Part shown: piece after piece, positions 1 through 10,330 of the stretch
Position numbering within the stretch: position 1 is the first letter of the stretch
Layout: every line of letters starts with the position of its first letter
Source: Vitellaria paradoxa
Taxonomy: Eukaryota; Streptophyta; Magnoliopsida; Ericales; Sapotaceae
Direction of reading: 5' to 3'
NCBI GenBank assembly: GCA_019916065.1
Contig: CM034240.1
Coordinates: 48,942,372 to 49,006,371 of the forward strand
DNA length: 64,000 nucleotides
The notes under the pieces: generated by a model
Seen by the model: the letters and a program-made list of their open reading frames with translations, nothing else
Told to the model about the DNA's origin: nothing
Databases searched by the model: none
Position numbers and translations under genes: made by a program

Positions 1-482
1 TTCAAACAATTTTCTTTATGCTCAATAGCATAAAATATAGAATTTCTTATTCAAAATAAATATATTTTCGCAAATATTAGTTCACAAAATCCAACCTTGA
101 AAATATTTATGCATGGATCAATTTACAAATTTTAATATTAGCAAGGCAAACCATTCACCTGAAGTCCAAAGATGTACACGTAAAATAACTAGGATAAATT
201 GTCACAATCCTATAACTCTCTGACGCATAACAAACGACGAATGAGCTGTGGTATCATTCACGTAGGCGGAAGAATATTTGATTCAACATGAAACAAAATT
301 TAGAATATGAAATCTAAAAGAATAAACTCTCTATAGGGAAATTCTGATTTATTGAGTAATAAAAACTAAAGAAAATTGCTCCCCTACCTTCCTTATATAA
401 GCTAACAAGTAGTCCTAATTTAAGTAAGAAACCAATAAGCTAATCCTAGATTAAGTAAGAAACAAATTGGATAGAGCACTGG
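1..482. other. AT-rich sequence, no gene recognised
   Basis: No convincing coding region. From about 240 to 480 there is a TATA-like string on the reverse strand and repeated taagtaagaaac-type words, which recall an LTR promoter read on minus, but no partner LTR or primer-binding site was found. It could also hold the decayed 5' end of the LINE that follows. Confidence 0.3.
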
Positions 483-485
483 TGA

Positions 486-836
486 GTGAAAAATGACTTG
501 GCACCTACACTGAAGCTTTTTTCCCTACTCCAAGTATTTCTGACCAATGTCCAGCTATCATTAGCATTTAGGCCAACTTTAAAACTGGAAGGAAGCCATT
601 CAAATTCTTCAATTATTGGACTAAACATCAGAAAATTCATAAGCATAGTTGAGGAAAGCTGGTCCAAACCTGTCCAAGGTTTTCTAATGTTCAAGCTTTG
701 CTCCAAAATCAAGTCACTCAAGCTAGCCCTCAAGGCTTTCAATGCCAAGTATTATGGATGTCTATCCAACAAGGTAATCGCTGCTAAAGAGGAACTCGCG
801 GCAATTCAAAGAATGATGCAAGTTAACCCAAGCTAA
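486..836 (+). pseudogene. LINE ORF2 fragment: endonuclease end and linker
   Basis: The 116-residue stretch opens with a degenerate form of the SDHAP motif that ends plant L1 endonucleases. It then shows the typical linker pattern WSKPVQG, FKLCSKIKSLK, LKAFN and a lysine/glutamate-rich helix. There is no real start codon: this is an internal piece of a longer polyprotein, stopped at 834-836. It is dead by context, because the downstream RT is in several frames. Confidence 0.65.
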
Positions 837-1169
837 GCACTTATAAGCCAAGAAGCTAAAGCCGTCACAATCTATACATAGCTAGCTCTTGCTGAGGAAG
901 CTTTTTACAAGCAAAAAGTTAGGGATAACACAATCAAGGAGGGAGATCAAAATACCACCTACTCCCATAGGAAGGTCAAGGTCCAGTGCTCAAGAAATAA
1001 AATCCTCTCAATTATGGATAACCAAGGCATAAGGCACGAAAACTATGAAGAAGTCAAGTCCATTTTTATTGAGCACTTTAAAAGGCTTTTTGGTACCGAG
1101 TTTAACTATCCACAAGATGCATTCCACTATGTTTAGAAAATTATACAACTTGGTTTACCTTGGGAAACT

Positions 1170-2420
1170 ATGGCTCCTCTTGAAGATGAAGTAACAGATG
1201 AAGAAATCAAGAGTACACTATTTTCCTTGCATGGCCATAAGGCCCTCGGCCCTGATAGATTTACTTCTCATTTCTTTAAGGCTTCTTGGAATACAGTAGG
1301 GGAAGATTTTATAGCAGCTATCAAGTCGTTTTTTCTCACAAATAAGCTCTTGAAGGAAGTCAATTCTATTGTCATTACTTTGGCACCAAAAATCCCCAAC
1401 CCAAGCTCGATCACTAGTTATAAGCCAATCTCTTATTGTTCAACCATATACAAGTGTATCTTCAAGATTATTGCTAATCGGCTCAAGAGGTTAATGCCAC
1501 GCATCATTAGCCTTTCTTAAGCTGCTTTTGTAAAGGGAAGAGTCATTTCTAATCAAATCATTTTTATGCAAGAATTAGTGAGGAACTATCACAGGCCCAA
1601 CCTATCCCCTAAAAGTGCATTAATGATTGACTTACTGAAGGCATTTGATTCAGTATCTTGGGATCTCTTATATGATATCATGCAAGCTCTTGGCTTACCA
1701 CCTAAGTTCAGGAAATGGATTAAAGCTTGTATCTCCTTCTTACACTTTTCCATCTTTTTGAATGGTGCTCTTAAGTGCTATTTCCCTGGTGCTAAAGGGC
1801 TAAGGCAATGTGATCTTCTTTCTCCATACATTTTTTTACTTGCCATGGAGTTCTTTTCGAGACTTTTCAATAACCTAGTTGGAGAAGGTGACTTCAATTT
1901 TCATCCTAAATGCTTTGAGCCTCTCATAACCCATATATGTTTCACGGATGATTTATTCCTCTTATGTTCTTCCAATAAGCCTACTTTCAAAATTATTCAT
2001 AAGGCATTGTAGGAATTCCACAAATACTTAGGATTCTAACCTAATGGCCTCAAAAGCAAAGTTTATATTATGGGGATAAATTAACATAAGAAGCAAGGAC
2101 TTTGCTCACTGCTTGGTTTCCAATTGGATGAATTGTCGGTTAAGTACTTGGGGGTCTCTCTCATCTCCACAAGGCTCAAGTTTGATGATTGCAAAGACCT
2201 CATTGAGAAAATTACAAAAAGAGCCAAGAGCTGGACATCCAAATGCCCTTCATATACTGGGAGATTAGTCCTTATTCAATCTACCCTATTTTGTATCCAA
2301 GTCTATAGGAGCATGCACTTTATACTACCAAAGAAAGTTAGCAACTCTCTTGACCAAATCTTAAGAAGATTCCTATGGTCGGGTGTTGAACTAAAAAAAA
2401 AAAAAGAGAATGCAAGGTAG
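1170..2420 (+). pseudogene. LINE reverse transcriptase, broken
   Basis: Three open pieces in different frames make up the RT. At 1170-1520 is the fingers region (HGHKALGPDRF, then LAPKIPNP and YKPISYCSTIYK). At 1566-2012 are the palm motifs (MIDLLKAFDSVSWDLL, GLRQCDLLSPYIFLLAMEFFSRLF, HICFTDDLFLL). At 2124-2420 is the thumb (VKYLGVSLISTRL). The catalytic box reads FTDD where active L1 elements usually have FADD. The family role is target-primed reverse transcription of the element RNA, but stops between the pieces exclude activity here. Confidence 0.85.
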
Positions 2421-2879
2421 CTTGGGAAGAAGTTTGCCTTCCAAAAAATGAAGTTAGCCTTGGGATTAGGAAGCTCCAAGATTGGAACAAACTCCAATGT
2501 TAAGGTATTTATGGCCTTTATGTTCTAGTTATTTATCACTTTGGGTGCAATGGTGCCGCGCCAAACTTTTGAGGAACAAATTTTGGGAGATCAAAATTCT
2601 TTCGAATTGCTCATGAACTTGGTGAAAACTTCTCAAACTTTCGGAGCTAGCTATACAACTCTCCAAATATAAGGTGGGCAATGGCAATTCTATCTCTCTT
2701 TGGCACTCAAATTGGCATCCCAAAGGGCCATTGATTCCAAGGTACTCCCTAAGAATAGCCTATGATTCTGGTATATCTAAAGGGGCCAAAGTTTCAAGCA
2801 TAATTCACAACGGGCAATGGAAATGACCATTTCCTATCATTTGGGAGCTTAGAGAAATAGCCCTTGAATTTCCTCCAAA

Positions 2880-3260
2880 ATATGCCCCACAACCACATCT
2901 TCAAGATCAGTATATATGGCTTCCTTCAAAAGATGGAATGTATAATGCTGCAAATACTTGGAATCCACTTTGAAGATCAGCTCAACAAGTGATATGGTAT
3001 GAACTCCCCTGGTTCCCTTACCATATTCTAAGACATAGCTTCATGCTATGGATTGCCTTCAAGGAGAGACTATCCACCAAGGACAAGCTCATTACTTGGG
3101 GGATGAATGTAGACATAGGGTTGTGTTCTCTATGGAAGCTACTAAAAGAGTTTAGAGCATTTATACTTTGCATGTCCCTTCTCAACCGAGGTACGGAACT
3201 CCATTTTCCAAATGTGCTCAATTACAAAACCGCCCCAACCATGGCAAGAAGAAATCACAT
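2880..3260 (+). pseudogene. LINE ORF2 C-terminal zf-RVT-like region
   Basis: From about 2900 the + strand encodes, across a frame break, QYIWLPSKDGMYNAANTW and then IWYELPWFPYHILRHSFMLWIAFKERL with TKDKLITWGM. This is the conserved pattern of the zinc-binding domain at the end of plant L1 ORF2 (PF13966). The Cys/His ligands are largely lost. It precedes the 3' UTR and poly(A). Confidence 0.6.
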
Positions 3261-3596
3261 GGGTAGCTAACAAATTTAAAAGAAAAAGTTTCAAGAGTAC
3301 AATGTGTAAGTTTGCTTTGGTGGCCTTAGTAAACCACTTATGGCAATAGCGTAATGCAAGAATATTTAAAGGGCTCTCATCTTCCACCACTAGCATCATC
3401 AATAGTATTAAGCATGAGATTAGATTAAAAACTTCCTAACTTCCTATCATTAAACACACAAGGGAAAATGCTAATATTTGTACCTCTTGGGGAATCTCAT
3501 TTTATAATTAATTTTATACACAAGAGTATGCCCCCAAGATGATGTAAATATTTCCCAATTAATCAAAATATCCTTACTTACAAAAAAAAAAAGGCC

Positions 3597-3794
3597 ATGG
3601 AGGTCTATATTGATGATATGGTGGTTAAAAGCAGAGAATTTGAAACCCACATTCAGTATTTACAGCATGTGTTTGATGCTCTTGATAAATATGAGTTGAG
3701 GCTCAATATTGCCAAGTGTACTTTTAGAGTTAGTTTAGGAAAGTTTCTAGGTCACTTGGTCACCAGGCAAGGGATTGAAACAGACCTTGACTAG
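3597..3794 (+). pseudogene. Gypsy reverse transcriptase fragment (copy 1)
   Basis: The 65 residues start with MEVYIDDMVVKS, carrying the YIDD catalytic box, and continue with LRLNIAKCTF and GKFLGHLVTRQGIE, the RT thumb of Ty3/gypsy elements. They align with the RT of the second gypsy element (56244-56700). The methionine is internal to the polyprotein. A stop at 3792-3794 and more at 3842 and 3948 break the connection to RNase H. Confidence 0.85.
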
Positions 3795-3979
3795 ATCTGT
3801 GCTACCCAGGCCGTAGTCCCACCGCACACGAAAAAGAAAGTATAAAAGCTTACAGGGATGGTTATAGCGCTAAAAAATTTATTAGTCGAGTGTCAGACAA
3901 GCGTCGACCATTTTTCAAGCTCTTAAAGGGAGCAAATAAGATGATCTAGGATGAAGAAGTAGACCGGGTATTAGAGCGG

Positions 3980-4267
3980 TTGAAAGAGTATTTGGTCACT
4001 ACACCAATTTTAATGACTCATCAGTCAGGGAATGTGCTGCAATTGTACCTTGTAGTGTCAGACCATGCTGTTAGTGCTATTATATTCAAAGAGAAAAATG
4101 GGAAACAGAAACCGATCTACTACGCAAGTAAAACCTTACAAGGAGCAGAGATAAGATATCTTCCTTTGAAAAAGTTTACATTGGCATTGGTAATGGCCTC
4201 AAGGAAATTGGCTCATTATTTCTATGCCTATACCATCCAAGTGGTGACTGATCAACCGATAGGCTAA
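3980..4267 (+). pseudogene. Gypsy RNase H fragment (copy 1)
   Basis: Ninety-five residues of the retroviral-type RNase H follow the RT: LQLYLVVSDHAVSAIIF, KPIYYASKTLQGAE, RKLAHYF and VVTDQPIG. These are hallmarks of the RT_RNaseH_2 domain that degrades the RNA of the RNA-DNA hybrid. The reading frame is closed at 4265. The following sequence still encodes LKKADITGRLAKWAVHLAVF, so the domain was originally contiguous with the next one. Confidence 0.8.
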
Positions 4268-4469
4268 CTCCTTAAGAAAGCCGACATTACTGGGAGGCTA
4301 GCAAAATGGGCAGTGCACTTGGCAGTTTTTAGTATAAGATTTGTGCTGAGGACTGTGATAAAAGCATAAGTCTTAGCAGACTTCGTAGCTGAGTTCACCC
4401 CCCAGTTCCTAAGCAGGTTCGTGGAGTATAGCAATTAGAGTTAAAGACAGAAGTTGAAGCAGCCATACC

Positions 4470-4806
4470 AGCGTGGCAGATTGAGGTAGATGGGTTATCA
4501 TCCAGGAGGGGCGCTGGTGTTGGTGTAGTTTTGACAACCCCTAAAGGAATGATCATCGAATATGCCATTAAACTGAGTTTTGAAGCGACGAACAACAAGG
4601 CTGAGTACGAGGCGTTGCTAACTGGATTGGGCATTACTCAGTGCCTGTTCGCTGGTAATGTACTAATTAAGACTGACTCCCAAATGGTGGCTAATCAATT
4701 GAAAGGAGAGTATGCAGCAATAAATGAAAGAATGGCTAAGTATTTGGATCTCCCAAAAAAGAAATTGGAGGGCTTTAATGTCATAGGAATTAAGCTAATT
4801 GGATGA
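4470..4806 (+). pseudogene. Second (archaeal-type) RNase H of Tat gypsy (copy 1)
   Basis: The stretch encodes WQIEVDGLSSRRGAGVGVVL, then IEYAIKLSFEATNNKAEYEALLTGL and IKTDSQMVANQLKGEYAA. This is the RVT_3 / archaeal-like RNase H fold with its D, E and D residues. A second RNase H between RNase H and integrase is known for the Tat lineage of plant gypsy elements, and the same domain is present at 55507-55833. It ends with a TGA at 4804, and the H2C2 zinc finger that should follow is mostly deleted. Confidence 0.8.
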
Positions 4807-5010
4807 GACAGCAATGCTTATGTATATGCTTTAGCAACACTAGCTGCAGCTCCGAAGATGAGGCTAACAGGGTAATCACTTAGAGTTATTGGTGGCTAAG
4901 AATGGGGAGAAACACACGGGCCTATGTCAGGAAGTGTGAAAAATGTCAAAAGTTTGCTCTGAATCCTCACCAACCTACTCGGAAGTTAAGTTCCCTCACC
5001 AGTCTTTAGT

Positions 5011-5015
5011 CATTC
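5011..5015 (+). repeat. Target-site duplication of Cassandra, left copy
   Basis: CATTC lies directly before the first LTR and is repeated at 6198-6202 directly after the last LTR. Removing one copy and the insert restores the gypsy integrase reading frame across the site. Confidence 0.9.
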
Positions 5016-5312
5016 TGTGAGGGACCAGCCTGTGAGGGATTCTGCCTGCGGGAGAGTGAAATAGGAGGTGAAGTAGAGAAGCAATACCTTCCGTCCCACA
5101 TCGCTTGGGTCGTGGAAAGAAGTGGCTTCTATGTAATATTTGATATCAATATAAAACAACACGTTTTAAAGCCGTGAGGACACTAGATTTAGTGGAAACT
5201 CCAGGGTTAAGCGTGCTCTAATGGGGGTAGTACTAGGATAAGTGACTTCTGGGAAGCAGCTTATCAAGCCAAAAGCGGACAATATTGTATTATAGGGATG
5301 CGGGTTGTTACA
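5016..5312 (+). repeat. Cassandra LTR 1 with 5S-like segment
   Basis: 297 bp. The 5S-like part is at about 5183-5256 and includes GGGTTAAGCGTGCTC (box A region) and a worn box C (GGATAAGTGACTTCT). It lacks about 11 bases near its 5' end that LTRs 2 and 3 have, and it is the most diverged copy. The PBS directly behind it is also worn (tattattagagcc). Confidence 0.88.
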
Positions 5313-5447
5313 AATATTATTAGAGCCAATGCTTAGGCAGAAGTGTGGGGGCCCCGTGTGTGAGGGACCTGCCTGTGAGGGACTCTACCTACGGGAAAGT
5401 GAAGTAGGAGGCCACGCGAGGACGCGTGCCCTGTAAGAGGGGAGGAT

Positions 5448-5755
5448 TGTGAGGGACTACGAGGGACCTGCCTGTGAGGGACTCTGCCTGCGAGAAAGTG
5501 AAGTAAGAGGTGAAGCAGAGAAGCAATACCTTCTGTCCCACATCCCCTAGGTCGTGGAAAGAAGTGACATATATGTAATATTCGATATCAATATAGAACA
5601 ACGTGTTTTAAAGCTGTGAGGGCACTAAATTCAGTGAAAACTCCAGGATTAAGCGTGCTCTAATGGGGGCAGTACTAGGATGGGTAACCTTATGGGAAGC
5701 AGCTTACCAAGCCTAAAACGGATAATATTGTACTATAGGGATGCGGGTCATTACA
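5448..5755 (+). repeat. Cassandra LTR 2 with 5S-like segment
   Basis: 308 bp, between the two internal domains. The 5S-like part is at about 5623-5700 (GATTAAGCGTGCTC, then AGTACTAGGATGGGTAACC). It is preceded by the purine tract ggggaggat and followed after two bases by the intact PBS. Confidence 0.88.
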
Positions 5756-5757
5756 AA

Positions 5758-5770
5758 TGGTATCAGAGCC
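5758..5770 (+). promoter_or_regulatory. Cassandra primer-binding site (initiator Met tRNA type)
   Basis: TGGTATCAGAGCC lies two bases after LTR 2. This is the standard plant PBS complementary to the 3' end of initiator methionine tRNA, where minus-strand DNA synthesis starts. Confidence 0.85.
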
Positions 5771-5890
5771 AATGCCCAGTCGGAAGTGTGGGGGCCCCGC
5801 ATGTAGGGGACCTGCCTGTGAGGGACTCTGCCTATGGGAGAGTGAAGCAGGAGGCCACGCGGGGACGTGTGCCTTGTAAGGGGGGAGGAT

Positions 5891-6197
5891 TGTGAGGGAC
5901 TGCGAGAGAACTACCTGTAAAGGACTCTGCTTATGGGAGAGTGAAGTAGGAGGTGAAGCAGAGAAGTAACACCTTTTATCCCACATTGCCTGGGTCGTGG
6001 AAGGAAATGACATATATGTAATATTCGATATTAATATAGAACAACGCGTTTTAAAGTCGTGCGGCACTGGATTCAGTGGTAACTCTAGGGTTAAGCGTGC
6101 TCCTATGGGGACAGTACTAGGATGGGTGACCTCCTAGGAAGCAGCTTACTAAACCCAAAGCGGACAATATTGTACTATAGGGATGTGGGTCGTTACA
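5891..6197 (+). repeat. Cassandra LTR 3 with 5S-like segment
   Basis: 307 bp, preceded by a purine tract (ggggggaggat). Its 5S-like part at about 6066-6142 is the best preserved of the three. The CACTGGATTC region, GGGTTAAGCGTGCTC and GGATGGGTGACCTCCT follow the plant 5S rRNA order including box C. It is not a 5S rRNA gene, because the 5' third of 5S is absent and the match lies inside a long terminal repeat. Confidence 0.88.
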
Positions 6198-7196
6198 CAT
6201 TCGCTCAGTGGGGGCTTAATATAATAGGGCCGCTACCAACTACCGTTGAGAGCAGAAAAAGGTTAGTGGTCGACAAGAACTATTATATAAAGTGGGCGGA
6301 AATAGAGCCTTTGGCTCATATCAAGATGCCGATACCATTCAATTTGTGTAAAAAAACATCATTATGAGGTATAGTTTCCCTAGAACATTAATCTTTAATA
6401 ATAGGACACAGTTTGATAGTGACACAATTTGATAGTATCCCATTTAGGGAATATTACTCTAGGTATAGTATTAAGAACATTTACTCCACACCTGCTTATC
6501 CCCAAGGCAATGGCCAAGCTGAGGCTTCCAATAAGGTTGTCTTTAATAGCAGAAACAAGAACTTGGAGTCGACAAAGGGCAGGTGGGTGGAAAAACTTCT
6601 AGCTGTGCTTTGGACATACAGGACTATATCGAGGAGATCTACCGGTGAATCACCATTCTTTCTTACATATGGTGTGGAAGCAGTCATCCCGTTAGAAGTC
6701 GACATGCCCACTATTCGCACCATAGCTTTTGATCACGTTGAGAATGGTAAGGCAATGGGAGTTAACTTAGATTTACTTAAAGAAAAGATAGAGTTGGTTG
6801 CAGTAAGGTCAACATCATATCAGCAGGAGATGAAAAAGAAATTCAATAGGCATGTGAAGTCTCAAGAGTTTAGAATTGGGGATTTTGTTCTCCGAAAGCT
6901 AATGAGGGCAAGAAAAGGTCTAGCAGAGGACAAGTTTGGAGCTGACTGAGAGGGTCCATTTCAAGTCACAGAAGTGCTCGGCAACGGTGCCTATCGCTTG
7001 GCTGATATAGAGGGCAAACCAGTAAAAAAGCCTTGGAATAGGGTACATTCAAAATTCTATTATATGTAATAATTTGATTTATCTTTGTTTACTGATAAAA
7101 CATGAATAAAAGTGGGTTTTTCTCTAACTTCAAAATATGCACAAAATTTAAGAAATGTCCATCTGGAGTTCCTAGATGTGATAATCAAAAAAGTAT

Positions 7197-7392
7197 AATC
7201 CCATTGAGGTTCCCAATGGTTGACTCAGAAAAGCATAATCCCACTTTGTTTCCCAGTGGTTGACTCAGAAAAATAGAGTAGTCCTACTTGGTTCCCAGTA
7301 GTGGACTCAAAAAAGAATAGTCCCACTGGGGTTCCCAGTGGTGGACTTGAAAAAGGTAAAAGTCCGATTTGATTTTCCCAACGGTTGATACA
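7197..7392 (+). repeat. Tandem repeat of about 40 bp in gypsy 3' UTR (copy 1)
   Basis: About five imperfect units begin at 7197, 7237, 7280, 7319 and 7361, with the pattern aatcccactt..ttcccagtgg..tgactcagaaaa. They lie directly behind the integrase. The complete related element has a different, 146-bp repeat in the same place (53536-53970). Confidence 0.75.
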
Positions 7393-8357
7393 AGTAGAAG
7401 AAGATAGAAGACTTGGTATGTTTGCAGGCTCAAATAGTCAAGAAAAGCAAAAATTAAAATCCTGACCACTTGAAATGTTGTCAGTTGTGTATCAAAAGTC
7501 ACTTTAATACGATTATATTGGTTAAAAGTTTGAATGCTATGCTGTGTTGAAGTATTTATCGTAAATGTAGTTTAAAGATTGTGGCCAAAAACACAATTAA
7601 GGTGCAAAGATAATTTAAGCATAAAGCCCCTCGACCACATAAAAAAAGTTGACATGGTCTTTCCAATGAAGTCCATGGTTATTTAACTTAACTTTCGTTA
7701 AAGTTTAGTTAATTTACCATATTGATCATATGAAGCACAAATACTGTTTTAGTGTTTTGGTATTTATCGCTTAACAAGTTTAGTTGCTCATTATATGACA
7801 TTTCACGAGAGATTTATGCTTGGCACTGGCTTAAAGAACACATTTGCTAAATGTTACACTTTAATTATTTGTTATTTATTTGGAAAAATAAAAATCCCAA
7901 CAACAATGCCAATCAAGTGTCAATATATTTTATTAATGGTTTTTAAAACTTGGGAAACAAATACAAAAGAGGAAGAACAAAAGAATGATTGACAGAACCC
8001 ACAAGTCTTATTACATTCAGACAAAAAGATTAAAAAAGCAATAGCCTGATGTTTTCTTAAGTGTCAGCTCCGATTATTTTATCACAAATTGTTCAAATGA
8101 GGTCCTCGACTACCTTCTTAACTACTTCTTCGGTGATGAAAGCGAAGAATTGTTTAATAAGATCATGGAGAATGCCGTTGCTGGAAATTTAAAATACACA
8201 ATATATTGAGTATAAGTCGAAATACAATAATCTCAACAAAAAATGAAATTTTTGAAAAGTTAATTTCCATTTAATTTCCATTAAATATAGAAAGATTTTT
8301 TACGTTAAGTGTCCAATTACAAAGTAAAAAAAAAAAATAGATAGATCAGCCTAAGTC
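7393..8357. other. Gypsy 3' UTR, no gene
   Basis: AT-rich sequence between the end of pol on + and the antisense coiled-coil frame on minus. Short open frames here have no recognisable protein pattern. By position it corresponds to the convergent 3' ends of the two transcription units in the complete element. Confidence 0.5.
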
Positions 8358-10330
8358 TCACTTCTCTTCCTCCTTGGTAGTGTCGTTCTCAAGCTTTAGA
8401 TGTATCTCTCTAGCTGCACTGGAATCTTGAGCAAGGTCTAACAAAGGGGGATTTTGTTGAGCGGAGGAGAGATCATCCTTGAAAGTACTATCCATTTTCA
8501 CTTTGCCTTCTTCAATTTCTTCTTCAAATGGTTGGATTGATGGGGTTTGAGCATCGTGATCGAAACTGAACGCGAGTATAGTGTTGTAAGGATTTGGTAA
8601 TGGCATTTTTCTATAGGTTGGGGAGGTAGGTTCAACATTCTTCCTCTTCATTGTAGTCTCCCACCTGTCTAGAAAGTACTCATTCTGAGCATCCGACATT
8701 TGGTTTACAAAATCTTGAAACTGGGTTTCTAGATCTGCAGTAGCTTTCTCTTCTGAAGATTTTAAAACGAGTTCCATCTCCTACAGACCAGTAGATTTGA
8801 CTTTCAACTCAACCCTTATCTTCTCGGCTTTGCCCTTTAGGTCGGCTCATTTTGAGTAGGACTTCGAAAGCTCGTGTGCCATTCTCTCTTTCTTGGCCTT
8901 GGAGAAGGATAGTTCAGATCTCGTTGAGGCAAGTTCCCCAATTTTTTGCACCAATTCCTCATCTTTTGTAGTCAAAAGCTTGTCCAAATGTGCTATCTCG
9001 TTTTCATTGGCCTCCATTCTATCACTAGCAGCCATAAGTTGTTGCTCAAAACTTTTTTTTCTACCTCAAAATTTTTCTTTTCTCTCTTAAGGCATTTTTT
9101 CTCTGCTTCGAGATCATTGATCCTCTTCCTGAGGCTTTTGATGTAAGCCTCATCTAGGTTGGCCTTGACATGCAGGCCTTGGCTTTTGGTAATGAGCTCC
9201 ATTGTGTACAAGGTTGACTGCAAATGGGATAAGATAAGTCAGTTAAGAAGTCATACATTTTAGAAAGGGAGGAAAGGTATAAAAATTCATGAGTTGAGAA
9301 CTTACAGAAATCATATTTTTTGTCAATGTGGTATGGAGATCCTCTATCTTATTTTTCCTTTCGTTCTGAACATCACAATGAGGAAGAACACCTATGAGGT
9401 ATTCCTTGGGATGATTGAGAATAGTGTCTTAGATGGTGAAAGGGCACCCAAATGGGAATTCTAGACTCGGAATCAGAATTTGGGGAATGAATGGAGAAGA
9501 GTCTCAAATTGGATTCTTTGGAAAAACTACCTGTAAGGGGACTTGGATGGCCTCTAGTTGAGAAAACATTGGCCTCGAGGATCCTGAAACGCCATCTAGT
9601 TAGATTGGGGGCACGTTCGTTACTGGGGGACCCTCCAACGTAAGAACCTTTTTAGACTGATCAACCTTTAGCTTTTTCTTCGTTTTCAGGTCGTCACCTT
9701 TTACTTAGGAAGATTTTCTGCTCACTTCTAAAGGTTCGATGGTAGGGACACTTAAGTCTTTCTTGTGTTGGTTAGCCGTTGCTGCCTCCTTAGCCTTAGC
9801 GGCTTCTATTGTCTTCTTCTCTTCGACTTTCTTCATGTGGGCTGCCTTCCTCTCCTCGGCCCTCTTTTTGGTCTCTTCCACTCTCTGTCTCCTTGAGGCT
9901 TCCTTGACAGCTCGTTTAATGTCTCTCATTTGAGCCATGATATGCTTGGAGGTATCAATAGGGGTAAGTTCAATATGCCCTTATTCTTCCTCGACCTCCA
10001 ATAACTCGTGGATACGTGGATCCACAACTGGAATAGCTTCTAAGATAGGCTGGTTGGCGAGGACTGGCTCTTCAATTGGAATGGTAGTGTTAGGGCCTGG
10101 ACGCCAACCGGGAGATGGGTGTAATAAAATTCAAGTCTCCTCCTGGGTGTCCAACTATACCACTACCGAAGAGTCTTTGACGCAACTCCGATTGTGAATC
10201 CTTGCGGGGGAAACGAACGAGAGATATGAGAACTGGAAGTTAAACAATACTGGTGCCAACCTCGTGAATGGGAAGTTGTTAGGTCCCCTCAGAAACTTCA
10301 GTAGAGCTTTGATGTAAGGGAGGTTGGCAA
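8358..10330 (-). pseudogene. Antisense coiled-coil protein of Tat gypsy (copy 1), broken
   Basis: Read on minus, five open pieces follow each other: an N-terminal part (10330-9940, with PVLANQPILEAIPVVDPRIHELLEVEEE), a charged helix rich in K, E and A (9938-9705), a middle part with ILNHPKEYLIGVLPHCDVQ, a coiled coil (9223-8847, KLLTTKDEELVQKIGELAST), and an acidic tail (8777-8358). The middle part and the coiled coil resemble those of the + frame in the second element (EEYLRGVLPPRDVQ; LAKKDEELLEAGIKLASS). The frame runs opposite to pol in both. Function unknown; internal stops make this copy dead. The similarity to PF04195-type 'putative gypsy type transposon' proteins is inferred from pattern only. 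Confidence 0.65.

Larger units (their letters stand above)
483..3592 (+). mobile_element. L1-type LINE (non-LTR retrotransposon), decayed, 5'-truncated
   Basis: Fragments of a plant L1 ORF2 follow one another on + in the usual order: the end of the endonuclease and the linker (from 486), reverse transcriptase (1170-2420), and a C-terminal zf-RVT-like region (about 2880-3260). The copy ends in an 11-base poly(A) at 3582-3592. In-frame stops and frameshifts break it throughout, and most of the endonuclease is missing. Immediately after the poly(A) the sequence becomes gypsy pol. No matching gypsy sequence or target duplication was found on the left, so the junction is not a simple insertion. 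Confidence 0.85.
5016..6197 (+). mobile_element. Cassandra TRIM retrotransposon, tandem form with three LTRs
   Basis: The block reads LTR (5016-5312), internal (5313-5447), LTR (5448-5755), internal (5756-5890), LTR (5891-6197). LTRs start TGTGAGGGA and end GTTACA or ATTACA. Each contains a stretch resembling 5S rRNA with its internal promoter, the hallmark of Cassandra elements. The internal domains are both 135 bp, non-coding, start at an initiator-Met-type primer-binding site and end in a purine tract. A 5-bp duplication flanks the whole block, so it entered or expanded as one unit inside a gypsy integrase. Confidence 0.9.
4908..7068 (+). pseudogene. Gypsy integrase (copy 1), split by Cassandra
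   Basis: The region encodes AYVRKCEKCQKFALNPHQPT and then SSLTSL before the Cassandra insertion. The same frame resumes after it with SFAQWGLNIIGPLP, so 5016-6202 is inserted sequence. The C-terminal half is open from 6413 to 6949: YSTPAYPQGNGQAEASNK (catalytic Glu in GQAE), GRWVEKLLAVLWTYRTI, ESPFFLTYGVEAVIPLEV. It ends near 7068 with NGAYRLADIEGKPVKKPWN. Stops and a frame break between 6365 and 6413 make it inactive. There is no chromodomain. Confidence 0.85.

Noticed and set aside
240..480. Reverse-oriented LTR
   Set aside because: TATA-like and repeated words are suggestive, but no second LTR, PBS or PPT was found.
5183..6142. 5S rRNA genes in tandem
   Set aside because: Only the last two thirds of 5S are present, each inside an LTR bordered by PBS and purine tract; this is Cassandra.
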